From contig NC_052399.1 in the NCBI RefSeq assembly GCF_009389715.1, forward strand, positions 20,639,045-20,703,044: a DNA stretch of 64,000 bases, in the 5' to 3' direction. A program made the position numbers and the translations under genes. Source of the stretch: Phoenix dactylifera. Taxonomy: Eukaryota > Streptophyta > Magnoliopsida > Arecales > Arecaceae. This document shows, piece after piece, positions 36,939-50,184 of this stretch. Within the stretch, counting starts at the first letter, position 1, and each line of letters opens with the position of its first letter. The notes beneath the pieces were generated by a model, which had not been told where the DNA came from, ran no database searches, and saw only the letters and a program-made list of their open reading frames with translations.

Positions 36939-37529
36939 TCAGCAACCAGTAGAAGCGAACAAGATTTTTATGAAAGCAGCAATGAGCAAGGAAAGAATAG
37001 CGGGGAGATCTGGTTTGGTTATTTTTATTGTTCCGAGTCAGTACTGTCCATCACGAGGTCCCTAAAACTTTCCCTCCTCCCCGTGAATTGTCGTAACTTC
37101 CATTCCATTCCATGCTATCCAATTTGTTCACAGGACTGGTGCTGTTATTGCTGGCCCTACTATTATACTAATATTACCGTCGTGTATTATTTCATGTGGC
37201 TGTAATAAGAGACCTAGCTATAGCTGGCTCTTATCTTCTCTCTCTCTCTCTCTCAACTCGTTTCCGTGAATGTTATGGAGAAAATATGTATATGAAGCTG
37301 CATGGATGATCTGGTTTCTAAAAATTAGCATTGAAGCATGGACCGCATACCCACATATTATCACGCATCCTGCTTCTCTCATTTCCCTATCATGATCTAC
37401 TTTGGAGTTGCCATGGTGGACACAGACAAGCTATGGCTTCTTAATTTTCATATCTGATTTTCAAGCATTAAGGTTTGAACTGTTTTATATTTTCTTAAGT
37501 AAAATAGAATGGAAGAAAGCCTCGCTAAA
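36939..37529 (+). other. RALF 3' UTR and flank
   Basis: Probable 3' UTR followed by a short CT repeat near 37237-37253. No gene seen. Confidence 0.4.
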
Positions 37530-37604
37530 ATTAGGATCGAATCCAGATCGCTGCCATTCAAAATTTAGTAACTTAAACAACCTAACCACTCAGCGATAGC
37601 TAAG
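37530..37604 (-). repeat. tRNA-like sequence (SINE head or tRNA pseudogene)
   Basis: On the minus strand a box A-like TATCGCTGAGTGGTTAGG is followed about 45 bases later by a perfect-looking box B, GGATTCGATCC (37534-37544 complement). Spacing is right for RNA polymerase III internal promoters. The acceptor stem and anticodon arm do not fold well, so it is not a working tRNA. Confidence 0.45.
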
Positions 37605-40600
37605 GTTAGGCATTGGGCTCAAAAGCATAACAATTTAATAAGTCAGACCTGAATCTTCCCCAAAATATTGGACTGGAATTGGATCTATCTGAATTATATC
37701 CTGCAGACTGGGAAGTATACGCATAGATGGAATTTAATGATACCCGTTATCTTAGGTATATTAGAATGTTCAACTGTAAATTTCATTCTGAAAACACATA
37801 AATATTTGCCATCTGGAAAGATATTGAAGTACCAGATGGAAGGTCCATTTGCTGGAACGGAAACCTTTGCAATCCAATAGGTTGTCCGTCTCTATCAAAA
37901 ACTTCATTGGTTAAGCTGAGGGGAAAAAAAAGGGAAGAAAACTGTCCCGGTCCACAACCAAGATGAAAGGGGAACTAACAGCACAAATCAACATCTACGG
38001 ATTCGTGAAATTTCACATAGATCTCGACATGGGAGACTGTGCTCCCACGGAACCTCCTTAATTCTATTTCACTCATTTCCGAAAGCAATGAAGTTTTGTT
38101 TCCAAAGCCTCCAAAATTTTTCACTAAACAATCTGAAAATGTGAAGCCATTTCAACATATGAGCTGCGGTCCAGTATATTTTTCATATGCTTTTGAAAAG
38201 AAAAAAAAAAAAAAACATAAAAGCAATACCAGAAGGGCCCTAAATTTTCAATTGCCTGCATGATATAGGTACAATCCAGTATCTTGACATATCAATGGCC
38301 CAAAAAAAGAAAGGAAGGAAAAAAAACAAAAATAAAAGGAGCATTTCCCGCCTCAGAATTACAGGGCATGTGAATGATGAGACAATACAACAGTAAGGCC
38401 TAAAGGAAACAGTTTGCTCATATGACTACCTTAGACTCTTCTTTAGAATAACCACCATCTTCACCACGGGGTCATCTTCTGATATATATGAGAAACAAAT
38501 TACTAATTATATTATTTGTCAATTAACTCATTAAGTTTAATTATGAACAATGCAGATTTGATCTTCTCCACATGCAGAAATTTTGAGAGAACATAAGCAT
38601 ATCAAACATTTTTGTTTGTAGGGTTATAGGACAAAGTACCAAATAGCAAGCAAAGAACTAAAAACGGTGTCAGTCCAGAATCATGAAAATGTTTGAGAGA
38701 TCACGAGAAGCATCATCCAGAATAGGAAATGATAAGCCCAAAATCTTAAAACTAAAACTCAAGTACTTCTATAAAATAACTGTGTCCAAACAGAATGCCC
38801 CTCCCCCAAAACCAATAACAACAAAAAAGAATAAAATAAAGGTGAATGATGTATATAAAAGAAAAATAATTTTATCATTTCATTATGATTAATAACAACC
38901 ATGTCCCACTTTAACCAATTCTATTCTCAGTTAGGATTTCGATATAGAACTTCAAATAGGCCGGCCTACAAAAGATCTGACCTATAATTTTGAGTACCTG
39001 CAAGATGAACCAACATCAAGCCTCTTCACTTAAAATCCAACACGGCCCATGAAGGGTCTACAATCTTCTTTTTTAACTTCAATGTTCAATTGGAAAGCAT
39101 TGCATGGCTGAGGCTTAATAACTCATGTCCCAATATATGACAGAACCAATAAGCAGACCAGAAATTTCTCACATCGTTAATAAATTACATATTAAATTAC
39201 GGTAATATTGCCTATAATGCATTGTCTTAATTGCAGTAGTTCATATGTGCCTAATACAGAGTACATAGAGGGAAAATACCACTACCTAAATGAGAATTGA
39301 ATGTTTTCAAGACTGGAAAAATCGTGCAATTAATCATGAACACTAATTCTAATTATAAACATTAATTCACCGTAATCTGATTTAGCAGTTAGTTCCAGGT
39401 GAACTAATCAGACGTTCCTCATGCCTATATCCAAAAAAACAAGCCAAATCCAGAATCAGTATATAACAAATTATCTTAAGAATTTAGGAACCTTGAGGCA
39501 TATCTTCAACATAATACTATTCTGAAAATAACGGCATTTTGTTTAGGTGAAGCAAATAATATCCCGTGGGAATTGCAGCCCTGCCACCTAAACAGGTGAC
39601 AATCATATTCTTTGTTCTCCAAGTTTGGAACTGTTGAACTTCAAGAAATGAAGGTCTCCCTTCATAGTTTCAAATTGGTTTTGCATGTTGTAGTGGGCTT
39701 TGGATAGGTTGTAGGAACATTTCATTAGAGACTGTTCCACTTTGAAACTAGCCCACCCACAACTTGCCAATTTAAATCCTCGTCTTGTAGCAATCCAGTT
39801 TAATTGTTGAAAAGAAAGAATAAGTGATCAATCAAGGTTTTAGGTTTCACTCAAGACTGACCTGTCGCACCAGTTGCATATGAAATGGATTAGTTCTAGC
39901 CAAGACTAAACCAAAGTGACCCCTACTTTCAGGTTTTGATTTTAATTCAATTTCAGCGGTTTCAGCCAGCCCCAACCAAAACTAACTGAATTTGATTATG
40001 AATACTTAAAATAAGTTTTATTTTGATGTTTACTATCATATTATGATTATCCCTCCATTTTTTTAAGTTTTAAAAGTGCCAATTTTCGTTTTCTTTCTTG
40101 AGTTAAAAAGAGGGGTACATGACACAGCCTAGGAAACTCCTGCAGTTAGAAACAAATTTCATTAAAAAATATTTTAGGGTTGTGTTAAAAATAAAATCCC
40201 TATTATTTCAGCGACTTACCAGGAAACAGATTTCCTTACTCTACTGATAGAGCAATTAGAACTCTACTAGCAAGCAACTGGCCTCATGCAGATTTGACAT
40301 ATAAGTTGATAGTAGCTGTCCAACTTCCAGTTTCTGACATGAACAGGAATGACAAATCTCAAGCTATTCCGATTGCTCCTCGTTCCTAGAGCATACCTTC
40401 TACCATCAAAAATTCTTTGCAGTGTTTCCCAGTAGGATATGGGTCTCTAGAAGGAAGGTTAACACTTTAGCCTACCCCTACCTGCATCCTTGCTATGAAG
40501 CTTTCTGGAAGATTTTAAATTAGCTCCACATGTGCTGTACTCCTGGGAAACAATGAAAATTACTTGGGTACATGTTTCATTACTTCCTTTATGACCTCCT

Positions 40601-42506
40601 AACAAGAGCAATGCAGAATAAATGGAAGCAGTTTCATTTCATTGCGGAAAAGGCAACAACACAACATACAGTTGCGAAGCATATAACAAATTTGAAATTT
40701 ACACAAAAAACACACACATATACACAAGCAGATATAGTACCAACAGGATATGTTGGTGACCAAATCATGTAGCAGATCTGACTATATTCCTAATTCCACA
40801 TAGTGTTTTAGAGCCAAAAACTTTTCTGAAAATTCCACTCTAAGTGGTCAACGGTCGCAGAATTATTTTACAGAATGAGGGTTGGAAGATTTATGAAAAA
40901 ATTTATAAGGAAAAAAAGAATGTAACATACTTTATTGGATTAGTTACTTGGGTGTGGTGGAATATTGGTGAGCATCTGAGACAGGACTAACAGACAGCTC
41001 AATTTTATTACTGTCATGAAACATGTTAAATATGAGGCATATCATCTGGATCTCTCGTCTTTAAAACTGGTGGATCAATTAGAAGCAAAGAAAATATCAT
41101 ATTCAATGAAATATAAAAATTCAAGGGCCTCTAACTTAAGCTTTTGGGTGAAAGAACTTGACGGTCTGCAGGGTTATACATTATGGATCTTGTTTGTACC
41201 TTCTAGTTTGGTTTCTTCCCGCATATACCACCAGAAGCACAAAAAAAAAAAATCAAAGTTTTACCATTCCAAAATGTAGATCTCCCTCTTAATCACAAAA
41301 ATATTATTCAGTCTGACAGCCCATGCAAAAAGTTAGGTTAAATTCCTAAATCAAAGCCTTATCATCCACTATCACGGATCACATCTCTTACTTCCTAAAT
41401 CCCACTTATTAAAAGTTTTAAATTCTAATAACTCCAACAAATCTCGTTTGAACTAAAATATATATGTATATAAGTACGAAACTTTTTCTTACTGAAATTT
41501 TGAATCTAACTTGATAGGAAAGAAGAGCGCGAGGAAAAAAGATTTTTTGCGAGGATGTGTTTCGTTTTTTATTTGTGTCTGTTGGGGTGGGGGGAGGGGG
41601 GTGGTTAAACATCTCATTGACACTTGTGAAGCACATTTTCATCAATCCTCTATATGGTGATTGTATTAGACACCTCACTAGTCCTTAGATTGTTTAAAAT
41701 GCATTTGTTTATTTTTACTTCTAAATAATTCAGTTATTAAATGATAACTTGGACAGATGTAGGACCATGATAACTTAAAGTAATCTCTTCAATACACTGG
41801 ATCATTGTGGTCAGATCATTTCAGACTAACAATGACAAATTTAATCAAATATAAATGAGTTCAGTTGCTCGTGTCCTCCTTCAGCGCTGTATATTACTGC
41901 AGCAAAGATATATTTCCTTTTTATCAACTTAATCCAGAGTACATTCCTACATTTGATTTTCTTATTCTCTGTTACTTTTTGCACTTTCCTTGAATAAGCT
42001 ACATTTATTCCTATCTTCAAAAATTCTCTTTAAAAGAATATCCTATAAGAAAAATACATGGGAAATTAGCTGATATATAGTTCATCATGTATCTCTTTGG
42101 AAAAGAATGGATGGTTATGATTATAGTTGTGTATCTTCTTTGAAAAAAATCATAGGAAAGGAAGTTGTATAGATAGACCAAATAATATGCAAAAAATCCG
42201 TCCCTAGAGCTTATGGATGAACGTTAACCGCATATTTGATTTAAAGCATATATTAGTCGCAAAAGCTTTTATCAAGCACCAATATGAACTATCAATGTTC
42301 TAGTCAGCTAATACACTCACCAATATCAGTAGGGGCATTAATGGACTATATTTTATGGTTTGATACTGCAACTACCTCGAAGACAAGAAGAGAGGAAAGA
42401 TGATACAGTTTCTTGAAAACATATACATTTGGTATCATTAGACGAGGTTTGCACTTCATATTTCTGAAAGAGTACATAAAATTCTCGAAAACAGGTTGAT
42501 ACTCAC
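37605..42506. other. AT-rich DNA, no gene recognised
   Basis: No open frame with a domain. On the minus strand this is where the last exons of the decayed zinc-finger gene (42507-48149) would be expected. I looked for its C-terminal part by eye and did not find it, so those exons are lost or too diverged. Confidence 0.4.
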
Positions 42507-45500
42507 ATCCTGCAGGTGCTCCCAACCAGGTTGTCACATAGCAACCATTAGAAACTCATATACAAGACGTCACAAATCAATATGAACACATAAACTGATT
42601 AGAAACTCTAAGATGCGAAATAGTAAAAAAAATTCCATATGTGGGTGCATAATATATCACCAGGTGGAAAACAGAACATAGTTACAGGACAGAAAGAAAA
42701 CAGTACACAACTTTTACCCCTTGTATTGATGTTCTATGATGTTCGAATAAAAAAAGGTTTCAAAATCATGCTTACAGTTTGCATAGAATATTCAAATAAT
42801 CATGAGGCCGTTCAAATATTTTAGAAAGATATAAGTGTACCATAATGTTATGAATAAAAACTATGTAATGTTACAAAAGGCAGAGTGAATTTGGCTAATT
42901 GTGAGTTTAGACCCTGCTTTACTTAGCAGGCCTCATTATCATGGAGCTAGATTTGAGCCCAGGAGTTCTGGGTTTCATGTAATATAGAATGTTGGATTTG
43001 GTATCCTTTATTTATTTATTTTTGGTTGATGAGCAACAAAATGAGATCCTGAATAAGATAGCCTTTTGTGAATTTGATAACCTTGTTCAGTTTGGTGGTT
43101 ATGCACATTTGCCATGTTTCATGTAAAGTTTCTTAAAAGATTTGATGATTTCATTTGTAACTGAAATCTAGATCAAGCTAATTTTCGTTTTATGCATATG
43201 TCAAGTTGTGAATTAACCTCCAATTTGGTTTATGTAAGTTCAAATATGGGTCCTCATGTAACATGCACAAGGCTAGTAATCAAAAAGAATTTCTAAAAGT
43301 AAATAAAAAATAAGGTGCATGCCGATAATTTAAGAATGTAACAGACCAACCTTGTATGCCCACCAAAGTTTCTGCTTGACATGATCATTAAAGTTGAATT
43401 CTCCCAACTTGAGGTATGGTAATTAACCAGAAGGCCGTAATCTTCGGATCCCCCATGCTATGATCAAGGGTATGAGGAACAGGGTAAAAGCACTATGATC
43501 CATGTTCAAAATGGTCCTATGAATAGTAACTTCCTATGTGAAATTACAAACTATATTGCTTTTTCCATATGGAAAGGCTCCTGCCAAACAATATCTGGAC
43601 CTCTAATATTTCACCTATCCCGATGGGTGAGAGATACCAAGATAACCTCGATATTGGTTTATCATTGATTACATAAACTAAGAAACTCAATATCTTGAGA
43701 GATATATAACAATCAAGATATTGAAATATCAGCTGATATAGTAGAAGTGGAAATAATCATTTTAAATTTAATATTAATGTTTCTCAAGTATAAATATTAA
43801 AAAAACAACAAGATATAATTAACTGATTGAAAATCTCAGGTGAAATATTAACATTTAATCAGCTAATATGCGGAAATACAACTGTTCATATCCAAGATAA
43901 CAAGAGATGATTTACTACATACATCTTACTGTACTGTTAAAAACCAATATCTTGGCTGAGATGGTAACCATGACGCCTAGATACCTGAAACACAAATTGA
44001 CATGCATGCTATTGTCTAATATAAAGCACACTAAATACTTGTCTCACCAGATAATACCATAATAAAAAAAGACACATTCTATAGGAGCAGTCCAAGACCA
44101 GAACAAAACAAAGATCCTGCTGTCCTTTATACTGAACGGCCATCCAATCTCAGGTTCTTTGTGTCTGATTTGCTCAGCTACCATTTTAAAGGATAAAAGA
44201 AGCATACACTACTGCACAAACTATAGTGGAGTCAAACCTACAGGCTATAATAAGTAACATGAGGGATTATGTAAGAAAGAAGATATGAAATAACAATATC
44301 TCGTAATAAATAAGTCTGTTTGCCCTGAAGGTCAACTATGGGTGCTTCGTTCTAAGAAAACTGACGAAAGGTTTATGAGAAAATTAAGTTCTCTTTCAAG
44401 TTCTCTCTCAAGATACTATCTCCATTGTCACCTACAGACACACTAATGACTTAAAACACCAAAAATTAAGTTCTCTCACATGTTATCCTCAAAACTTGTT
44501 CCAGTCTACTTATAAATATGCAACAGTTCCTAGATGCTTTTTGCATGTCACAGATTAAGGTGAATTTCTACTGCTTATCATGATTATTTAATTGTTTATT
44601 TTTCATATTTTTTCAACCCAATTAGGAGAGGATTGATAACAAGACTGTCAGCATAATAGTGAACTGCTTTACAATGGCAGGAGACTTTCCACATTTAATT
44701 AATACTTGTCTCTATTCCTAGTAGGAATTTTTCCACCAAGGAGTAGTATGGAGAATAATAGAAGTCACAACTTTGAGAATTCAAAGCAGATTGTAGCAAA
44801 CGAGGGAGGAGCGAATTGGAAGAGTTAAGGAATTGAAACTGAGTTAACTGAAAGGTGGCTTTGAAGGTTAGGAAATACAAGCAACGATGACGTAAGCTGA
44901 TGAAGAAAGGTGAATATGGGTAGACTTCAGAAAGAAGATTATGCTAGGACTGTGATCTGGCAACATTAAGTTGAGCAGAAGGCCTAGGAGAAGCTTAGAA
45001 TTGGCCAGAGATTGTAAATAGAAGAAAAGCTGATATTTTGGAGAGCTAAGTGTATGGCTTTGTCCATTTGCAGTTTCTATCTTAAGTACTTCTCGAGATG
45101 ACTGGGAGGGACATATACATTTGAGTTGCATTATAGGAGCAAGGATGTGACGGATTGGTGTAGGAGCACCTATAAGGCAAGGATAGTTTTGGATCTTCAA
45201 CGGCCTCCAATGTGGGGATGGAAAACTGAATTTCCATTGCAAGTTACAAAAAAAAAAACCAGAGTATTGCTAGATCATAACATTTTAGTCCAAAGCGACC
45301 AATGAAACAGAATTTGAAAATCAACGAGATACATTGTCTGGTGAGAACTTGATAAAAAATTTCAAAATCTTTTACAAGACAGAACTATAAAATAGATGTG
45401 GAGTGGAAATTGTTTTTGTACCAGACAAGAAAACCTACAATCTGCAATGACCAGCCTACCCTGGAAAAGAGTGGGTACTAACAAGAAGAAAATGGAATAA

Positions 45501-48149
45501 AACTTTTTTCTTTGTTCTAATTGGCAGTCATTTACAAGGAAAGAAACATGTGAGGTTTGACAAAGAAGTGAAACTATAGAAAGGCATAGTGCTATCATGA
45601 TCTGGTCAACAAGTACAGAGTAGAGACAGAGTGTTGTCTAATGACTTGGGCTTGGTGCACTGGGAGGTCACTGGGTGGACTCATCCTCGACAAATAGACC
45701 TCTAAGGTTGAGTTATTGACAGTAGTAATCTTTTTCATGTTGTATATCACCTTCATATAAGAGCACTCCGCCTAAAACTTTTACTTCAATTTCCAGTTTT
45801 TAAAGCAATTGTAGTTCATGAAGACAGATGACTAATGTCATACTAGAAGAGTTGATGGAATAATGTTGATAAGGTGTTGAGATGAACAAAATATGTACTG
45901 GGTGCAGAACATCACCAGAAATTATTTAAATCTACAGATTTGGATATTTGCCTGTAGTTCCTCAAATTGATATACGGAAAAGTTTTTGAAACAACAGTTA
46001 CTTCCCAACTGTTAGCAATTGATACAGAAATTTTATACAATATCTTTCTTTTTAAGATAAAGTTCCATAACATTACTGGAAAAAGAAAAGACAAGAAAAG
46101 AAAACTTCAATTATCGACATGACTCTACCTTTTTGGGCTATAATTTTCACTACATAGTGCACCTTCCCTGTAACCTTGCACATGGTGCACCTTCCCTGTA
46201 CCCTTGCACATGGTGCATCGTAATGCTTGCCAACCATTGCATGTTCGAGAATTCCTAGGAAATTATAAGACAACTCCATATGTAAATCAACATAATGTAC
46301 TTTATATTTATAAGCATAAGTCCGTTCTGATTTATTATTACAAATGGAGATGGTTGCTCATTACTATTACAGTGAAGGTCAAAAAAAGGAAGAATTATGC
46401 TTCCAGCACCTTAAAAAGGCATTGGAACTGACTACCGAAGCATGAGCAAGCATACACTACATTATGGCGATTTAAGTTTGCATGATTTATATTTTCAGAT
46501 TAGGAATTTTAGTCCAAGTTGGAGTCCAAATGGCTTGATGAATCATGAGAATATCAATATACAGTGGATAGTAGAATGCAACTTTCTCGGTAATGTTATT
46601 TGAGGAAGACAATTGCATGAATAATTCTGAATTACTCAATATTTGCATAAATAAAAAATATATAGAAAATTGTTAAAAGCTGAGCATTGATGAACCCTGA
46701 GCATTTTGTTAAGATTTGGGAGGCACATATTCATATCACTCTCCTTTATTTTAAGAGAATTTATTGCTACATCTGAATATATAAATATATAACGAAGCAA
46801 ATGATATTGAGGCTTTCTTACTCTGAAGCTAGTCAAAAAGGCAACAATCACACGAGCATAAGTTACCAAATCCATTCTGTCCTAACACTTAAAACAAATT
46901 ATATGCACCTTATGCTGCAACTTCAAAACCAAGCTAAGCTTATCAAACTTTTCTATATAACTGAAGTATAAAATCATACAACTTTCTCTCTAGTAATGAA
47001 CGCCTACAGTCAATTATTTCCTTTTGTGTTCCAGCGTACGAAGTCCCCTTTTTGATATAATTTTTTTTTTAAAAAAAAAACATTGGAATATTAAAAAAGG
47101 GACGCTGCCACAAGCATCAAATATCCATAGAATATCCACAAGCCATACATAAAGCTGCAAGGAGATCAAGAAAATACTGGCTCCTAAATACCACAAGTAC
47201 AATCATGACAGAAAGAACACAAAAAGATAATACTGAAAACAAGAAAGAACATCAACCAGAAAGCCAAACGAAGCATTATCTCTGGCAGATCACCTTCCTT
47301 CCAAACTCCAAGGAAATATTGGTAGGTTCCAAGAATTGCTACAACCTGCAACCCAACTCATAGAAGAAAATCAGGTTTGTGTGTGTTTGTGTGCGTTACG
47401 TGTGGTGTGGGTATTTGTTGGGAGATAAACTACAAAAATCAGGTTTTTTTAAAGACGTCAGGAAAAAAAAAAACGCATTCTCCAGTTAAGATCTCAAAGA
47501 AAGTGATTTCTCGGATCACCTGGTCAAAATGCCGTAATTTCTGCTCAAGAATTAACAGATATTATAATTAAGGCTTTCAAGAACTAAAAGAACAAAATTT
47601 TTCTAGAACTCAAACGAACGTAAATATTTCTGTTCAAGAACTCAAACGACGTAACTACTTGTCAAAAACTCAAAGATATTATAGAACGGGAATTTTCAAG
47701 GATTAAAAGAACGAAAATCTCCGATAAACACAATCTCCAATCAAGAACTCAGAGAACGTAATTGCTTCTGAACAAGAACTCCAAAAACGCAATTATCTAT
47801 GATCAAAGATCTCAGAGATATTGTAGAACTAGGGTTTTCCAGAACTTTTATTAAAAACAACAAAAAAAAGATCGATCAGGAACTCAAAAGAACCGGGATC
47901 TCCGATCAAGAACTCAAAAAAGGAAGGCCCGTTTCTGATCACGAAAAGAAAGACGCAGCGTGCGAAGATGGCGGCGAAGGCGAGGCGAGAGGCAAGCTCG
48001 GGTATGCCAAAGCGGCGGGGGCGGAGGCAGCGGCGTCGTAGGCGAGGATGAAAGGGGAAACCACCACTTTGATGGGGGAGGATCTGCTGCCCGTACCGGG
48101 CGGCGAAGACCTTGTAGTACACGTCCGCCCGCTGCTTCACCGCCTTCAA
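42507..48149 (-). pseudogene. Decayed DnaJ-type cysteine-rich (zinc-finger) plant protein gene
   Basis: Five exons of one host gene can be read. Exon 1 (48149 to about 47950): KAVKQRADVYYKVFAARYGQQ, then IKVVVSPFILAYDAA in a shifted frame, then RRFGIPELASRLAFAAIFA back in the first frame; the start codon reads TTG. Exon 2 (47345-47280): VVAILGTY, then ISLEFGRKVICQR in a shifted frame; the donor reads AT, not GT. Exon 3 (46254-46129): NSRTCNGWQALRCTMCKGTG, then KVHYVVKIIAQK, split by a 28-bp tandem duplication. A later exon (about 43615-43351): HSMGDPKITAFWLITIPQ, then EFNFNDHVKQKLWWAYK in another frame. Next exon (about 42575-42507): QPGWEHLQD after an in-frame stop. From memory this matches conserved plant proteins with a CxxCxGxG-type finger; that is recall, not a search. 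The first zinc Cys reads Ser. Breaks in every exon mark it as a pseudogene. Confidence 0.75.
46157..46212 (-). repeat. 28-bp tandem duplication inside the cysteine-rich exon
   Basis: Copies 46157-46184 and 46185-46212 differ at one base. Each encodes the TMCKGTGK finger segment; 28 is not a multiple of three, so the frame is lost. Confidence 0.95.
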
Positions 48150-48324
48150 AAACCGATCGGGTCCTCTCCGTGGCCCCCGGCCACTCTAAAAGCCGGGAGA
48201 GAGCGAGTGGGGGGGAGCGAAGGAAAATTTTAATGAGAAGAAAAAAAAGAAAAGAATGAAATAGAATAGATTTTTTTTTATTTGAAAATTTTAGAAGAAA
48301 AAAGAAAAAAGAAGGTACTTTTTT

Positions 48325-48657
48325 TCCCCTTGTTTGAAAGTTTGTAAAGAAAATAAAAGAAAGCATACGTTATTAACACTTTTATTAAAATATCTTTATT
48401 ATAAAAAGGATATGCTTATAAGTAGAGGGTAAAATATGTATTATAAAAAAATTATTAATATCCAATTTCTTTCTCTCCAAATTCTTCCACTTATGGAAGG
48501 AAAGAAAGGAGAGAATTGGAGACCAAAATTTTCCCTCCTATTCCCTCTTTTTTTTTCTCCTTTTCCTTCACTAAAAAACTCCCAAACATCAAAATTTTTA
48601 ACTTTCCCTTCCACTCCATTTCTTTCTCCTCAATTCCAAGTTTTCAAACGGAGCCTA
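48325..48657. mobile_element. Probable MITE with imperfect inverted repeats
   Basis: The left end reads CCTTGTTTGAAAGTTTGTAA and the right end, reversed, reads GGCTCCGTTTGAAAACTTGG. The two align as diverged terminal inverted repeats about 333 bp apart. A related left end (TTATTTGAAAATTTTAG) lies at 48275-48295. The target duplication was not determined and there is no coding capacity. Confidence 0.45.
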
Positions 48658-48779
48658 AATGGAGGACACAACGTCTTCGGCGGAGAGGTCGGGGGATTTT
48701 ATAGGCGTCTGCTGAGGCACGATGGCTTTTACGTTTTGGTCCAGGTAGCCGCAGCGTGGCAATTGGAACGAGTGAGGTC

Positions 48780-49200
48780 AGATACAAATTGAATTAGATG
48801 CGGTCAATCAGTTCAAATTCAACCTATTTATTACAAAATTGATTAAAATTTTAAATTTAAACTTAACCTATTTATTAAACTAGTTAAATCAGATTAAATG
48901 AATTAAATAGATTAGATGGATTTTAACATGTTAAATAAATTTAAACAAGTTGAGGGAGCCGAGTTAAATAAGTCTGAAACAGATCAAATGGATCGGGTCA
49001 TAATCTTATCCAATTATTAAACGGGTCAAAACGGATTAAACGGATCAAAAATTTAAGCATGAACTTGACCCATTTAGATGGATTGATCCATTTACGACCC
49101 AAATCCATTTATGTAAAATCTAAACCTACTTAAAGTGGATCGTTTACGAAACAAATTGACGGGTTGAATCGTAAATTATTATCCCTACTTAAAGTATGCT
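48780..49200. repeat. Repeat related to 22180-22430
   Basis: Contains AACGGATTAAACGGATCAAA, 'gggtcaaaac', 'tgacccattta' and a right end TTATTATCCCTA. The motif style is that of plant non-autonomous hAT elements. No matching left end was found. Confidence 0.45.
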
Positions 49201-49537
49201 AACGGATAGAAGCTTGCGTTGGCGGACTTACGATGCAATGCAACATTGTAAGTGCTCATCTCTAGCTTTGGTAGCAAAACATTTTACATGAAAATCATTA
49301 AAGATAAATTAGAAGCACCAATTGGAACTTTTATGCATCTAAAAATGATACCGGCCTATTTAGCATGAAAGGTATAGGTATGATTGCATGAATGGACTGG
49401 ATTGGAAGCTTATGCTTGCGTTGATCATCATGGGAGTTCGAACCGGTTGTAATGTTTAATATTTGAATTGATGCAAGTTTAAGGTTTAACTTAATTCACT
49501 GAGGAAAAGAGAGTGACTATATCTTTATAGAAAATTA

Positions 49538-49753
49538 GAGGTGTTTGATTCATGATCAGAATCAAAATTAGAATCGGAATGGTCATATTTAATAGGATTA
49601 GAATATTAAAGAAGAGTGGAGATCAGTTTCAGAGGATTGGGACATTCTTATTTCTCTATAATCGAAATGGAATCCCCAACCAAATAATTGGAATAAGAGT
49701 CAGTCCTTTCCATTCTCATTCTAGAGCCTAACTTCCCCAGCCGAACATGCCCC
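49538..49753. mobile_element. Probable Tourist-like MITE
   Basis: A 216-bp block starting GAGGTGTTTGATTC and ending GCCGAACATGCCCC, whose complement is GGGGCATGTTCGGC. The ends are imperfect inverted repeats of the 'GG.(C)(A)TGTT(T/C)GG' type seen in PIF/Harbinger MITEs. The flanks are TTA and TAG, so a TTA/TAA duplication is only partly supported. Confidence 0.5.
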
Positions 49754-50184
49754 TAGCATATTATCATTTCTTGGGTTTGGTTCTGAGCAATTTTCCTTGA
49801 ACCTATCTGGTCATACCAATGTTGAGTCTCATTCATCCTTGAATCTATCGAAGTAGCGGATCCAATCTTGATGGTAGGTGCAGCTTTTTTACTAAAGTTT
49901 ATATGTAACTTTTTAGAAGGTATTAGTTGCTAGAAAGCATAGGTAGAATCCTGAATAGCCACCATATCATCCATCTAAAGGATAAAAGGCTGTCGTGGCA
50001 CATTATGTTTGAAATCCAACATGATGCTCTTTCTGAAAGTTGCCAATACCATTCTCTCTGAGATGGATGACATAGCAACATAAGGCTATACGGTCTTCTA
50101 CAATACAAACACGCATTATACATGAGCCGAACTCGAAAAGCATGTATTTGTTATTAGTTTGTGATACTCAACCAACTGCCCAAT
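49754..50184. other. Intergenic DNA
   Basis: Nothing recognised. Confidence 0.4.

Noticed and set aside
37530-37604. Functional tRNA gene
   Set aside because: Box A and box B are present but the acceptor and anticodon stems do not pair properly.
47914-48366. 150-codon minus-strand frame over the GC-rich block
   Set aside because: Overlaps the pseudogene exon 1 in another frame; Pro/Ser-rich with no family match, while KAVKQRADVYYKVFAARYGQQ in the other frame makes sense.
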